From the IMG/VR virus record IMGVR_UViG_3300009124_000062, positions 1 to 30,941 of that record: a stretch of 30,941 nucleotides of DNA; one strand, 5' to 3'. How positions within the stretch are numbered: position 1 is the first letter of the stretch; every line of letters starts with the position of its first letter. Below the pieces are notes generated by a model, which saw nothing but the letters and a program-made list of their open reading frames with translations, was not told the origin of the DNA and did not search any database. The translations under genes and the position numbers were made by a program. Positions 9,601-18,198 of the stretch are shown piece after piece. Source of the stretch: a virus.

Positions 9601-9918
9601 ATGGACGAAAAATATATCGGATTTTCTCAAGATGAAATTAGAGAAGATTTTAGAAAATTGATGGTGGCATCATCATCTCAAACTGTTCTATATGCTTTGT
9701 TTTTTGCTGAGGTTAGAAAAGATAGACGGTTGTTAGATAAATTATTCGAACAAGTAAGATATGTCACTGAGAAATATCAGATGACACCATATAGTGTTAT
9801 CAAGGACTTTGATAATGGTCTTGAAAATAATTATACTGTAGATCCCCAACTGGTTTCTGACATTTACGAAGAAGCATTAGCAGAACTTGAAGCAGAGATG
9901 GGAGAAAACAATGCCTGA
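9601..9918 (+). CDS. Hypothetical protein, 105 aa, in tail-fibre cluster
   Basis: I chose ATG 9601 rather than the in-frame ATG at 9565, which would overlap the upstream adhesin by 32 bases. The start lies 4 bases after the previous stop. The protein is charged and predicted mostly helical (RKLMVASSSQTVLYALFFAE, then KLFEQVRYVTEKYQ, then an acidic tail EEALAELEAEMGE). It has no signal peptide or membrane segment. I do not recognise the family. Its position between two fibre paralogs, its small size and its helical content would suit an assembly factor or chaperone, but this is inference. It overlaps the zinc-ribbon gene by 8 bases. Confidence 0.7.
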   Translation: MDEKYIGFSQDEIREDFRKLMVASSSQTVLYALFFAEVRKDRRLLDKLFEQVRYVTEKYQMTPYSVIKDFDNGLENNYTVDPQLVSDIYEEALAELEAEMGENNA

Positions 9919-10087
9919 ATTTCCAAGATCTTTAGAAGTAGTCAAACAAGAAGCAAAAGAAAAAATGAAAATCTGCTTACAATGTGAGGAGATGAATAGA
10001 GCTATTAAAACATGTAAGCAATGTAATTGTTTTCTTCCTGCTAAAGTTCTTGTGCCTGGATTACATTGCCCTCTAAACAAGTGGTGA
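9911..10087 (+). CDS. Small zinc-ribbon-like protein, 58 aa
   Basis: Residues 22-40 contain ICLQCEEMNRAIKTCKQCNC, with C22, C25, C35, C38 and C40. These are followed by FLPAK and CPLNKW (C53). The CxxC-x9-CxxCxC arrangement and the final CP-x-x-KW recur in small phage zinc-binding proteins, so a structural zinc site is likely. ATG 9911 was chosen over the in-frame ATG at 9887 because it gives a short 8-base overlap with the previous gene. It lies between two fibre genes and 4 bases before the glycine-rich adhesin gene, suggesting co-expression with tail components. Its molecular role is unknown. Confidence 0.72.
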   Translation: MPEFPRSLEVVKQEAKEKMKICLQCEEMNRAIKTCKQCNCFLPAKVLVPGLHCPLNKW

Positions 10088-10091
10088 AAAG

Positions 10092-11780
10092 ATGTCATCA
10101 ACTCCTGTATCAAATACATATACATCTGCTGAAAACGTTAACATTCCAGATAATCATGTCAATCTAACTATTACAGTTAATGGTGCTAGAGGTGGACAGG
10201 GTTATGGGGGTGGATCTAGTAGAGCTGGTGGTGATGGTAGAAATGGTACATTTCAATATCTTTCTTCTTATAATTTCACTGCTAGATCTTTAGTTCTAGC
10301 TCCTGGTGATAATGGTGATAATGGTGGTGGATATGGTGGTGGATCTGGCGGAGATGGTCCACATGACGGAGGAAATGGTGGACCTGGGCAATGGTCATAT
10401 CAGCAAGGATATAACTGTGATCAAGGTAAAGGATATGCTAGAGATTGTGGTGGCAGTTGTGGATGTTGTAGTAACTGGTATTGTGGTGGTAGTCAGGGGA
10501 ATGGGGATCCCTGTTGTGGTGGAGCACAAGGAACACCAAACGAATGTTTTTGCTGTTATGAACCAAAAACTTGTTACAACACAATTTATGTAAATAGTGG
10601 TGGTGGTGGCGGTGGTGGATCATCTAGTGCTGTTTATGATACCACTGCTGGTGCCTATGTTGCTATTTCTGGTGGTGGAGGTGGAGGTGCTAGATCTCAG
10701 GGTACTGGAGCAGCTGCCGCTGATTGGACTTCTGTTAATGGAAATTTTTCTGGTAGCTCTGGTAGTAATGGTGGAAATGGTGGTCAGGCTGGTGGAACTG
10801 GTGGAGGAGGTGGTGGTGCTCCTGGCAATAGTTACAATAACGCTGCTGGATCAAAATACAACACACAACTAGTATCTTTATCTTCTTCTTCTCTAGGCAA
10901 TACTCCAAGTATTGTTGTATCTTACGATTTACTTGTCCCTGAAGTAGGAATTAGTGCAAGTCCTAATCCACAAACTAGTGGATTAGATGGAGTACCAAAT
11001 TACAATACTACTATATCTCTTTCTCTTCAAAATTGGCAGTATGCTGTCCTTACAGGTAATGGTATAAATCAAACTTACTATCCTGGCGATACTTTATCAT
11101 ATACTGATAATAATCTACCACAATCTGTGGTAGGTAGTAATTCTCCTGCCACAGTTACATATACTGTAACGGCATATGCTGGATCTACAAGTGTAACTGA
11201 CACTTTGACTGTAGAAGTTACTAATGATGAAGATCCTTCAACCACGAATTGGACTACTACATTTAGCAATTTAGAAAAAGAGACAGAATATTCGAAAAAC
11301 ATCGGTCAAATTGCTGGTGTTGATATGGTTATTGAAGTTTCGTGTGAAGACAATGCAGTTTTCTTTGCTAATGGCGAAAATGGATCTTATTCCAATCCAC
11401 AATACTTTACCAATGGTCAAAACATTTATTTGAAAACAACAACTTTACCATACAACACTGACATATCTGGATTGTCTAGTAATGCTACATACGGCAAAAC
11501 AAACACTAAAACTATGGATGTTGTGATTGGAACTGATACTATCGCTGTTAATTTTGTTACTAGAGCTCCAGTTATCAAAGAAACGTTTGATTACGATGGA
11601 CAACCAACTGAGTATCCTTATGAAGATATAGACCTAATTACTAATACCCCAGCATCATCTCTTGTGACACAAACTTTAAACATGGATGATATTGAAATTG
11701 ATATGGAGATTAAAGGTGACAACCCAGATTTAGAGATCAAGATAAATAATGGTAGTTGGCAAAGCATTAGAGAAATTTAA
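10092..11780 (+). CDS. Glycine-rich, cysteine-cluster adhesin-like virion protein with shared C-terminal module
   Basis: 562 residues. Residues about 30-250 are very glycine-rich (GARGGQGYGGGSSRAGG, then long GGG runs at 170-176, 194-199 and 237-242). This resembles phage glycine-rich domains such as those of T4-like gp38 adhesins, in which polyglycine-II helices form the receptor-binding tip. Within this part, residues 109-161 hold 12 cysteines (for example CGCC, CC and CFCC), unusual for a virion protein made in the cytoplasm. From about 286 to the end it is paralogous to the two upstream adhesins (PNPQTSG, NYNTTISL, YPYEDIDLI, LNMDDIEIDMEIKGD, IKINNGSW). A tip adhesin is inferred. Disulfide or metal bonding of the cysteines is possible but not shown. 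Confidence 0.78.
   Translation: MSSTPVSNTYTSAENVNIPDNHVNLTITVNGARGGQGYGGGSSRAGGDGRNGTFQYLSSYNFTARSLVLAPGDNGDNGGGYGGGSGGDGPHDGGNGGPGQWSYQQGYNCDQGKGYARDCGGSCGCCSNWYCGGSQGNGDPCCGGAQGTPNECFCCYEPKTCYNTIYVNSGGGGGGGSSSAVYDTTAGAYVAISGGGGGGARSQGTGAAAADWTSVNGNFSGSSGSNGGNGGQAGGTGGGGGGAPGNSYNNAAGSKYNTQLVSLSSSSLGNTPSIVVSYDLLVPEVGISASPNPQTSGLDGVPNYNTTISLSLQNWQYAVLTGNGINQTYYPGDTLSYTDNNLPQSVVGSNSPATVTYTVTAYAGSTSVTDTLTVEVTNDEDPSTTNWTTTFSNLEKETEYSKNIGQIAGVDMVIEVSCEDNAVFFANGENGSYSNPQYFTNGQNIYLKTTTLPYNTDISGLSSNATYGKTNTKTMDVVIGTDTIAVNFVTRAPVIKETFDYDGQPTEYPYEDIDLITNTPASSLVTQTLNMDDIEIDMEIKGDNPDLEIKINNGSWQSIREI
11741..11748 (+). promoter_or_regulatory. Candidate T4-type late promoter (GATAAATA)
   Basis: GATAAATA, the same octamer as at 9557, lies 33 bases before the ATG at 11782. 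It sits within the IKINNG codons of the adhesin paralog. The first paralog reads GATTAACA at this point and is followed immediately by the next gene. Confidence 0.4.
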
Positions 11781-11781
11781 C

Positions 11782-11994
11782 ATGGCAAGTAGTAGAACAA
11801 AAACTGGGTTATGGAGAGTTTTCGTGCTTGTAAAGTCACAGCAAATTGGTGTGCTTGAAGAGTTTACAACTACTTACAATGATGAAGTTGTCAACGTAGA
11901 AGGAATTGATAGATATATCAATCCAGGTGATGATCTCTCTGGTGAAGATGAGATTGTACAACTTATTGCTAACACATATTTTGGTACGTTATGA
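11782..11994 (+). CDS. Hypothetical protein, 70 aa, in tail-fibre cluster
   Basis: ATG 11782 directly follows the upstream stop; the earlier in-frame ATG at 11749 would overlap the adhesin. The protein begins MASSRTKTGLWRVFVLVK and has an acidic C-terminal half (INPGDDLSGEDEIVQLIANT). It looks like a small mixed alpha/beta protein without membrane or export signals. I do not recognise the family. It overlaps the following gene by an ATGA junction, so the two are probably translated together. Its place just upstream of the giant fibre suggests a late, structure-related role, which is inference only. Confidence 0.65.
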   Translation: MASSRTKTGLWRVFVLVKSQQIGVLEEFTTTYNDEVVNVEGIDRYINPGDDLSGEDEIVQLIANTYFGTL

Positions 11995-12179
11995 GCGAAG
12001 TATTTCCTATTTTATATGGCATGGAACCAGATGATATGTATAAATCTGGTAGATTTACTCCTGACATTAATGAGCGACAAGAAATTACAGCAGATAAACC
12101 CATTCAAGTTAGGATCAATGGTGGTCCCTGGGTAAACGTTAGACCTAGTGACCTAAATAAATCTGAGGATAATACCTGA
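11991..12179 (+). CDS. Hypothetical protein, 62 aa, ending like the adhesin C-terminal motif
   Basis: It starts within an ATGA overlap with the previous stop. Residues 36-51 (KPIQVRINGGPWVNVR) resemble the final IKINNGSWKNIR of the three upstream adhesin paralogs, so this may be a stand-alone relic or short relative of that C-terminal strand motif. The rest is polar (MSEVFPILYGMEPDDMYKSG). No known family is recognised. Ten bases separate it from the giant fibre gene, and a late-promoter-like element lies within its last codons. Confidence 0.62.
   Translation: MSEVFPILYGMEPDDMYKSGRFTPDINERQEITADKPIQVRINGGPWVNVRPSDLNKSEDNT
12152..12159 (+). promoter_or_regulatory. Candidate late promoter (CCTAAATA)
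   Basis: CCTAAATA matches T4 TATAAATA at six of eight positions and ends 30 bases before ATG 12190 of the 2002-residue fibre gene. It is within the preceding CDS. Confidence 0.4.
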
Positions 12180-12189
12180 AGTATAGTCA

Positions 12190-15100
12190 ATGCCATATAG
12201 TAGCAATCCTGTGTACGTTAGCCCTGGGGATAACGTACAGGTAAGATATCCAACACCAGATACATGGAATACGCAGGTTACTGTAAATCTTCGTATTGGT
12301 ACGGGACAGGATCCTGATGGTATTACTTTTGGTACAAAAATTCCTGATGCTACGCCATCTGGATTTACTTTTACGGATCAGCAAGGATATTTAAATGCTT
12401 ATGATGGCAATAGTAGCAATACTTTAACTGGTGGTAGAACAACTTTTCAAAGAAACACTACATATTATTCTAATTTAATTGAGATGTCGGGGTTTGAAGT
12501 CCCCATTGACGGTGCTATTTCTGCTAGATCTAACGGTCCTAAGAATAATAATACATCCAATACAACAGCACAGTTTAGGATCTTTAGAAATGGATCTTTT
12601 GATTCCTGGAGAACTACTATTAGTGGCAATCTTGCTGCAGGTACAGGTGGTATTCAACCAGGAGATAAAATTCAGTTAAGAGTAACTACTCCTGATTGGT
12701 ATATTACTTGGACTAGAGTTACATTTAGTGTAAATGAAACCACTACTGGTGGTGGTCTTGGTTCCGAATATACTGCTGCTGGTGTAACATCTTCTGCTAT
12801 CTTAACAGGAACGTGGGATATTTCTACTAGACCACAGGATCAATCGATTCCTGCTAGTGAAATTAACTTCACTGATCGTGTTGACATGGTTCCATACAGC
12901 GAAGGTGGACCACAATATTATTACCATCGTGTTGACATTACAAATATTGATACCGACGCTGTATTAAGAGTATCAACTACTGGTGTAGCAAGAGTAGTCA
13001 AGGTAGAAGGTGGTGGAAATGCTGCTGCTCCTACTAGTGGATATTCTACATCTTTAACAGGTGTTGTTCTTGGTGATGATGTATTTGTTAGGATGCCTAA
13101 TGGTACTAATTATACAGAAAAAGAAAGCGGATCAATAACAGTATTTGCTCAAGGTGGGGAGACCTACACTAGAGGTAGTAATTCTTACGAGAACGTAGAT
13201 GATGGCACAACATATGGATCTGGTACTTATGCTGTGTCACAAACTCTTGGTAGTGTAAGTGATAACTGGCAAATCTGGACAGAAGTAGATAGATATCCAG
13301 ATGCTATTGCAGCAACACCCATTTTTACATACGGTATTAAGACAGAAATTAACGTTGTAGGTGGAGTATCACAAACAGGTTCTGGATTTAACTACACTGG
13401 TACATTTAGTACTACTGGTGGATCTGGTAGTGGAATGAAGATTAAACTTCTTCCTGGTGGATCAAGTGGTACTTCATTCTCAACAATTAGTTCTGATAAT
13501 GGATATACTACAGCTTTCATTTCAGATCCTGGATATGGATATGCTGCCGATGATGTAATTACAATTGTTTCTCCTGGTGGTAGCAATGCCCAGATCAAAC
13601 TTTTAGAATATGAAAAGATTACAATCTCTAAAACCGTTAATGCCACATGTGAACCTGGATTTATGTACTTTGCTGACATGCCAGTGTCAGGTCTTGGTAC
13701 AGAATATACAGACGGTGCTTATGATAACCTAGAATCTCCTTATACTAATCTACAGAATACAACTCTCGGTTCTTCCTCATCTTCTGTACAAAGTATTAAC
13801 GAAGATTTGAATGGTCAATCTGTAAAGATTGAAGCTATTATTGATGGAACTGGTGGTCAGATTAGAAAAAATAATACAGGAACTTGGGGCAGTCAAGTTA
13901 TTGTTGAGAATGGCGACACGATCAATTTAAAGGTTAACTCAAATAGTACATTTGGTGGTACATCTACTGCTAAGGTTAGAATTATTGGTCCTACAGCAGG
14001 TAATCCAACTTTAGGTAACCCAACTGGTGGTCCTTCTCCTGCTTCTAAAGCAGAAAAGCAAACCACAATGACTCTTACTACTAGATCTAGAAGAGTTATT
14101 CCTTATCCTTTCCACGCTGAACCTGTTTTTCTTTCTAATCCTAATCAACAACACATTGCTGAAGTTGCTATCGAAGGTCTAGATGTACAAACAAATGCCA
14201 GTATTACTGCTGGTTCGGGCGATCTGAGTACAAATGGATCAAACTGGTCTAGTAATATTACAATTCAACCAACTGACACTACATTATATGTTAGAACTAA
14301 TGCTTCTGCTTCTAGCGGAGGATTACAACAGTTAACGTATAAAATTTATAGAGACGGTCAGGAAGCATTCGATACATTTAGAATTTATACTCGACTATTT
14401 AATGCTTTAGGAAACTTTGGGGCATTACAAGCAGATGGTGAGGGTCGTACCAGTTATGCTACATTAGAATTGCCTTATTATGCTACAGAAGATTTTTATG
14501 TAACACTAGTTGGTGCTGGTGGTGGTAGAGGTGGTGATGATGCTCCTAACTCTCAAGGTGCTGGAGGTGGATCTGGTAATTTCCTCAGATTAAGAGTACA
14601 AAGAGATGATTTCCCCGATCAAACTGGATTCCCTGGTGTTCCTGACGGTAGAGTTAGAGCATATGCTCCCGATAAAGGAATAGACGGTCAAAGTTATATT
14701 CAAGGAGCTGGCGGAGGTGCTGGTGGATTTGGATATGCTTATGGTGGTTCTGGTGGTAATTCTGGTAATGGAGATAAATCTGGTGCTGGTGGTGGCGGTG
14801 GTGGTGCCGCTGCTATTACAATGTGGGATGGAACTTTAATTGCCATGGTTGGTGGCGGCGGAGGCGGCGCTGGTGCTGGTAACGATACTGAAGTGCCACG
14901 TTCTGATGCTTTTGGTAACTGGGATGGATATGGTTCTCTACAAACAGTAACCACTAACATTAACTTGGGTGGCGATGATGCTTCTGATGCTACAGGTCAA
15001 GGTGCTGGTCCTGGTGGCGGCGGTGGTGGATATGATGGAACTGCTGGATCATTACTTACTCAGAAATTAGACGCTAATGGTAATGTTATTCAAACTACCG

Positions 15101-18100
15101 ACTTAGATGCTACTGGTGGTATAGGTGGTGGTGCTTATTATGATAGTACAAATACCACTATTCTTGCTGGTAGTACATTGGCAGGTCTTGGTGCCCCTCC
15201 TGGACAATTTGGTAGAGTTATTATCGAGTATGCCCCTCAAGATGTTACTCCAGATGATTTTGATTTTGATCAGGTAGATGGTATTGGCGTTAATACTCAG
15301 GTTGTTTCTTCCAGAGCACTGATTACTGGCATTACGGGTAAAGTACCAATTCAATTATCTTCTCCTGGATTTACTGCTACTGCTAGAGTTTGTAGTGCTG
15401 ATACTGATGCTTCTTGTGGTGCTTGGGGCGCTACTAATATTGGCAATAACGAGTATATCCAATTAAGAGCAACAACGGGAACTTCATATAATACTCAATA
15501 TGAAGTACAAGTTGAAGTTGGTGAAACAGCATCTACATGGACTATTAACACTGGTCCACCGCCAGATACTACACCAAACTTCTTCCAATTTACAGATGCT
15601 GAAGATGCTCCTTTGAGCACTCTAACTACTAGTGAGATTGTTACTATTAGTGGTATTAATGTTCCTGTACAAGTTACTGCTAGTGGTGGAGCAGAAATTA
15701 AAATCTATAATTCTGACAACACAGTAGATTTAGATTGGACATCTGGTTCAACACCAAATAATATCGAGAACAATCAGAAACTACGCATTAGAGTCACATC
15801 TTCTGCTGATTATAGTGATGATGTTGATGTTATTGTGACAGTTGGTACTGGATCTAATTCCGAAGATACCTGGACAGTTACAACCTTGGCGGAAGTTGAC
15901 ACTCAACCAGAGGGATTTAGTTTCTTGGATGTTAGTAACGCTAACCCCAATACAACATACACAAGTAATGTAAATGTTATTGAAGGATTGGGTGGTCCTA
16001 CTTATTTCCAAGTAGATTATGGTGATAATGATCAATCCGATTCATCAACTCCAGCACTACCCATTATTCTCCTTGATGGCGTCGAACAACTTAATGCTTC
16101 TGGTGATCCACTAACTTATATTCAAGTAGAGAATAATGATCAGATCTCATTGAAATACACCACTACTGGTGTACTTGGAGAACCCAGAGAGTTTATCACT
16201 AGAACTGGTGGTACATACAATACAACATCTCAAGAAGTGGAAGGATCTACTGCTTATCCAGTGTATGAGACTGACTGGAAAGTAACTACTGCTGGATCAT
16301 TTGTATCTAACCCAGCAGCATTTACCTTCCAAACAGTTCTAGCATCTGGAGCTGGTGTTGACACTAACTCAGTCGAAGTTCCTTCTATCTCTGGATTGGG
16401 ACAAGTCACTCCAGTTGTTACTACAAATGGATTAAAAGTTTCTATTAATGGTGGTGCTTTTAATCCATCTTCTGGACAATATACAGTAACTAATGGTAAC
16501 ACTATCCAAGTACAGTTAGAATCTTCCGAAATTCCTGGATTTACTAGAACTGGATCTATTACTATTGGTAACTATACGACATCATTTACGGTACAAACTC
16601 CTGCTGCTGTACAAGATCCCATTAAGAGTCAGTGGTATAGTTCCATTCAACCAGTTAAATATCTTGTTGCTGGTGCTAATGCTGGAAGTCAGATCCGTTT
16701 TGATACTAAGTTTGATGGTCTTCCTATTGGTTCTATGATCCCTGTGTTCCAAGATGGAACACAAAGTGATAACTGGGGAGATCTAGATGGTGATTTTACT
16801 TCTAGATTCCCTGGTATGCTTTACTGTGATGGTAGTTATGTAGAACCAGAAGATTATCCTATGCTGTTTGCTGTACTACAGTACAGATATGGAGCTGAAG
16901 CAGTAACTGGAGAAACATTTAGTACCACATTATATGATATTAATGGTAATATCCTCAAGGAAGATGGCGACGCTAAGATTTTGATGAGGTTACCTGACCT
17001 CAGAAATAGATATCTTAAGGGAACTGGTGTTATTGATGGTACACAGTTGTCATCACCTGCTTTAGCACCTACATACCAACCAACTAAACTTCCTGGAGCT
17101 CCTGGTGATCAATCTCCTGGAGCATTTGGTGGTATGTGGTATGTTGATACCATTGGAGATCCTGGAGTTGGTGAACTTGAACAAGTACAAACACCTGCCG
17201 AAGGTTTACCAGCAAATGAATCTGATTACTTTGGTATTGCTCAGGTACAAACCACTGGTTATACTGATGTCAGTGGTAATGTTGAGTTCTTGGTATCTGG
17301 ATCATGTACAGCTGAGGTAAGCCTTAAGAAACAAAAAGTTTATGATGTTCCACTACACTTCCACGAACTTGTTACTGGTCAGAAAGACCAAGGAGCATTC
17401 AAAGGTCGTATTAACTGGGGTAGTGATGGTGGATTTAGATCTCCTGCTGCTAGTGCTAGTGAGACATTTGTTGGTAAATTGAGCACAACATATGAATATG
17501 AGAAACAATATAGTTTTAACCAATGGGGATACTTGACTAGAACTGACGTTACAGTTCCTGATAATAATCTACCACCATCTGCTTATTGCCCTGGTAATGA
17601 TACTGAATGGTGGGATGGCACTACAGAAGATTGGTCAGATCCATCTGGTTTTCAAGGTATTTCTGATATTGGTAATCCATCAGATCCTTTATTAGTACAA
17701 TCGGGCGATATGTCTCCTGGTGGTTCCTCTTATACTGAAATTAATAATTATATCGATGTTGCTGGTTCTCCATGGGTAGGTAATGGATCATCTGACTTTA
17801 ATGGTGTCACTGGCGCTTATAAACAGTTTACTAGTGTTGATATTCCAGAAAGACAAGCTACTATTAAAGGATATAATCCACCTAGCAAGTTGTTCCACAC
17901 ACATTATCTTTCTCTAACAGCACCATTTGATGATGATGGTGAAATGTATAGTCACGGTAACTTTGATACTTATGGAAATAAGAGTGCTGGATTAAATACG
18001 AACGCTAGCACACATGGTCTTGAATCTGTTGATGTAGAATTCAGTGCTATTGCTGATCTTGGTGTCCAGGTTCTTCCTGGTACATTTACATTATCTCAGT

Positions 18101-18198
18101 CAAAACAACTCATTCCAACACCATCACTAACACCTCAAGATGAAGTGGCATTGATGTCTCCATACACTTGGACCAAGTGGTTGATCAAGGCATACTAA
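12190..18198 (+). CDS. Giant multidomain tail fibre with Ig-like repeats, glycine-rich domain and collar domain
   Basis: 2002 residues, the largest gene here. The N-terminal ~740 residues hold several divergent beta-sandwich units (for example EMSGFEVPIDGAI, then QPGDKIQLRVTTPDW). A glycine-rich domain spans about 773-1005 (LVGAGGGRGGDD, GAGGGAGGFGYAYGG), like phage Gly_rich domains. About 1016-1475 contains four tandem Ig-like repeats of roughly 100-135 residues, each with an F-x-F start, an N-x-I/T-I/L-x-V/L strand and most ending TWTVTT-like. A collar domain follows at about 1505-1615 (IGSMIPVFQDG, GMLYCDGSYVEPEDYPMLFA, MRLPDLRNRYLKG). HFH 1723-1725 and HTH 1903-1905 are candidate metal sites. 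It ends WLIKAY. Probably a long tail fibre or side fibre that contacts the host; the order of domains suggests a distal C-terminus. Confidence 0.85.
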   Translation: MPYSSNPVYVSPGDNVQVRYPTPDTWNTQVTVNLRIGTGQDPDGITFGTKIPDATPSGFTFTDQQGYLNAYDGNSSNTLTGGRTTFQRNTTYYSNLIEMSGFEVPIDGAISARSNGPKNNNTSNTTAQFRIFRNGSFDSWRTTISGNLAAGTGGIQPGDKIQLRVTTPDWYITWTRVTFSVNETTTGGGLGSEYTAAGVTSSAILTGTWDISTRPQDQSIPASEINFTDRVDMVPYSEGGPQYYYHRVDITNIDTDAVLRVSTTGVARVVKVEGGGNAAAPTSGYSTSLTGVVLGDDVFVRMPNGTNYTEKESGSITVFAQGGETYTRGSNSYENVDDGTTYGSGTYAVSQTLGSVSDNWQIWTEVDRYPDAIAATPIFTYGIKTEINVVGGVSQTGSGFNYTGTFSTTGGSGSGMKIKLLPGGSSGTSFSTISSDNGYTTAFISDPGYGYAADDVITIVSPGGSNAQIKLLEYEKITISKTVNATCEPGFMYFADMPVSGLGTEYTDGAYDNLESPYTNLQNTTLGSSSSSVQSINEDLNGQSVKIEAIIDGTGGQIRKNNTGTWGSQVIVENGDTINLKVNSNSTFGGTSTAKVRIIGPTAGNPTLGNPTGGPSPASKAEKQTTMTLTTRSRRVIPYPFHAEPVFLSNPNQQHIAEVAIEGLDVQTNASITAGSGDLSTNGSNWSSNITIQPTDTTLYVRTNASASSGGLQQLTYKIYRDGQEAFDTFRIYTRLFNALGNFGALQADGEGRTSYATLELPYYATEDFYVTLVGAGGGRGGDDAPNSQGAGGGSGNFLRLRVQRDDFPDQTGFPGVPDGRVRAYAPDKGIDGQSYIQGAGGGAGGFGYAYGGSGGNSGNGDKSGAGGGGGGAAAITMWDGTLIAMVGGGGGGAGAGNDTEVPRSDAFGNWDGYGSLQTVTTNINLGGDDASDATGQGAGPGGGGGGYDGTAGSLLTQKLDANGNVIQTTDLDATGGIGGGAYYDSTNTTILAGSTLAGLGAPPGQFGRVIIEYAPQDVTPDDFDFDQVDGIGVNTQVVSSRALITGITGKVPIQLSSPGFTATARVCSADTDASCGAWGATNIGNNEYIQLRATTGTSYNTQYEVQVEVGETASTWTINTGPPPDTTPNFFQFTDAEDAPLSTLTTSEIVTISGINVPVQVTASGGAEIKIYNSDNTVDLDWTSGSTPNNIENNQKLRIRVTSSADYSDDVDVIVTVGTGSNSEDTWTVTTLAEVDTQPEGFSFLDVSNANPNTTYTSNVNVIEGLGGPTYFQVDYGDNDQSDSSTPALPIILLDGVEQLNASGDPLTYIQVENNDQISLKYTTTGVLGEPREFITRTGGTYNTTSQEVEGSTAYPVYETDWKVTTAGSFVSNPAAFTFQTVLASGAGVDTNSVEVPSISGLGQVTPVVTTNGLKVSINGGAFNPSSGQYTVTNGNTIQVQLESSEIPGFTRTGSITIGNYTTSFTVQTPAAVQDPIKSQWYSSIQPVKYLVAGANAGSQIRFDTKFDGLPIGSMIPVFQDGTQSDNWGDLDGDFTSRFPGMLYCDGSYVEPEDYPMLFAVLQYRYGAEAVTGETFSTTLYDINGNILKEDGDAKILMRLPDLRNRYLKGTGVIDGTQLSSPALAPTYQPTKLPGAPGDQSPGAFGGMWYVDTIGDPGVGELEQVQTPAEGLPANESDYFGIAQVQTTGYTDVSGNVEFLVSGSCTAEVSLKKQKVYDVPLHFHELVTGQKDQGAFKGRINWGSDGGFRSPAASASETFVGKLSTTYEYEKQYSFNQWGYLTRTDVTVPDNNLPPSAYCPGNDTEWWDGTTEDWSDPSGFQGISDIGNPSDPLLVQSGDMSPGGSSYTEINNYIDVAGSPWVGNGSSDFNGVTGAYKQFTSVDIPERQATIKGYNPPSKLFHTHYLSLTAPFDDDGEMYSHGNFDTYGNKSAGLNTNASTHGLESVDVEFSAIADLGVQVLPGTFTLSQSKQLIPTPSLTPQDEVALMSPYTWTKWLIKAY
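15250..16611 (+). repeat. Tandem Ig-like repeat array within the giant fibre
   Basis: Four consecutive units begin near 15250, 15565, 15900 and 16300. Each has a DxxP or SNPAxF-x-F opening, a V-x-I-x-G-L/I strand, an (E/T)-N-x-(Q/T)-(I/L)-x-(L/V)-(R/K/Q) strand and a closing W-x-(I/V)-x-T segment (QTP in the last). Units are divergent protein repeats, not identical DNA repeats. Boundaries are by eye. Confidence 0.6.

Noticed and set aside
10306-10872. Alternative + frames in the glycine-rich region (Met/Val-rich)
   Set aside because: GGT-rich repeats give long open shadow frames (GTG/ATG/GTT repeats). The Gly-rich frame continues into a conserved paralogous module and is the real one.
14511-15060. 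GGTGGTGG-rich stretch considered as a DNA repeat or CRISPR-like array
   Set aside because: The repeats are irregular glycine codons within a continuous open frame, with no spacer/repeat periodicity.
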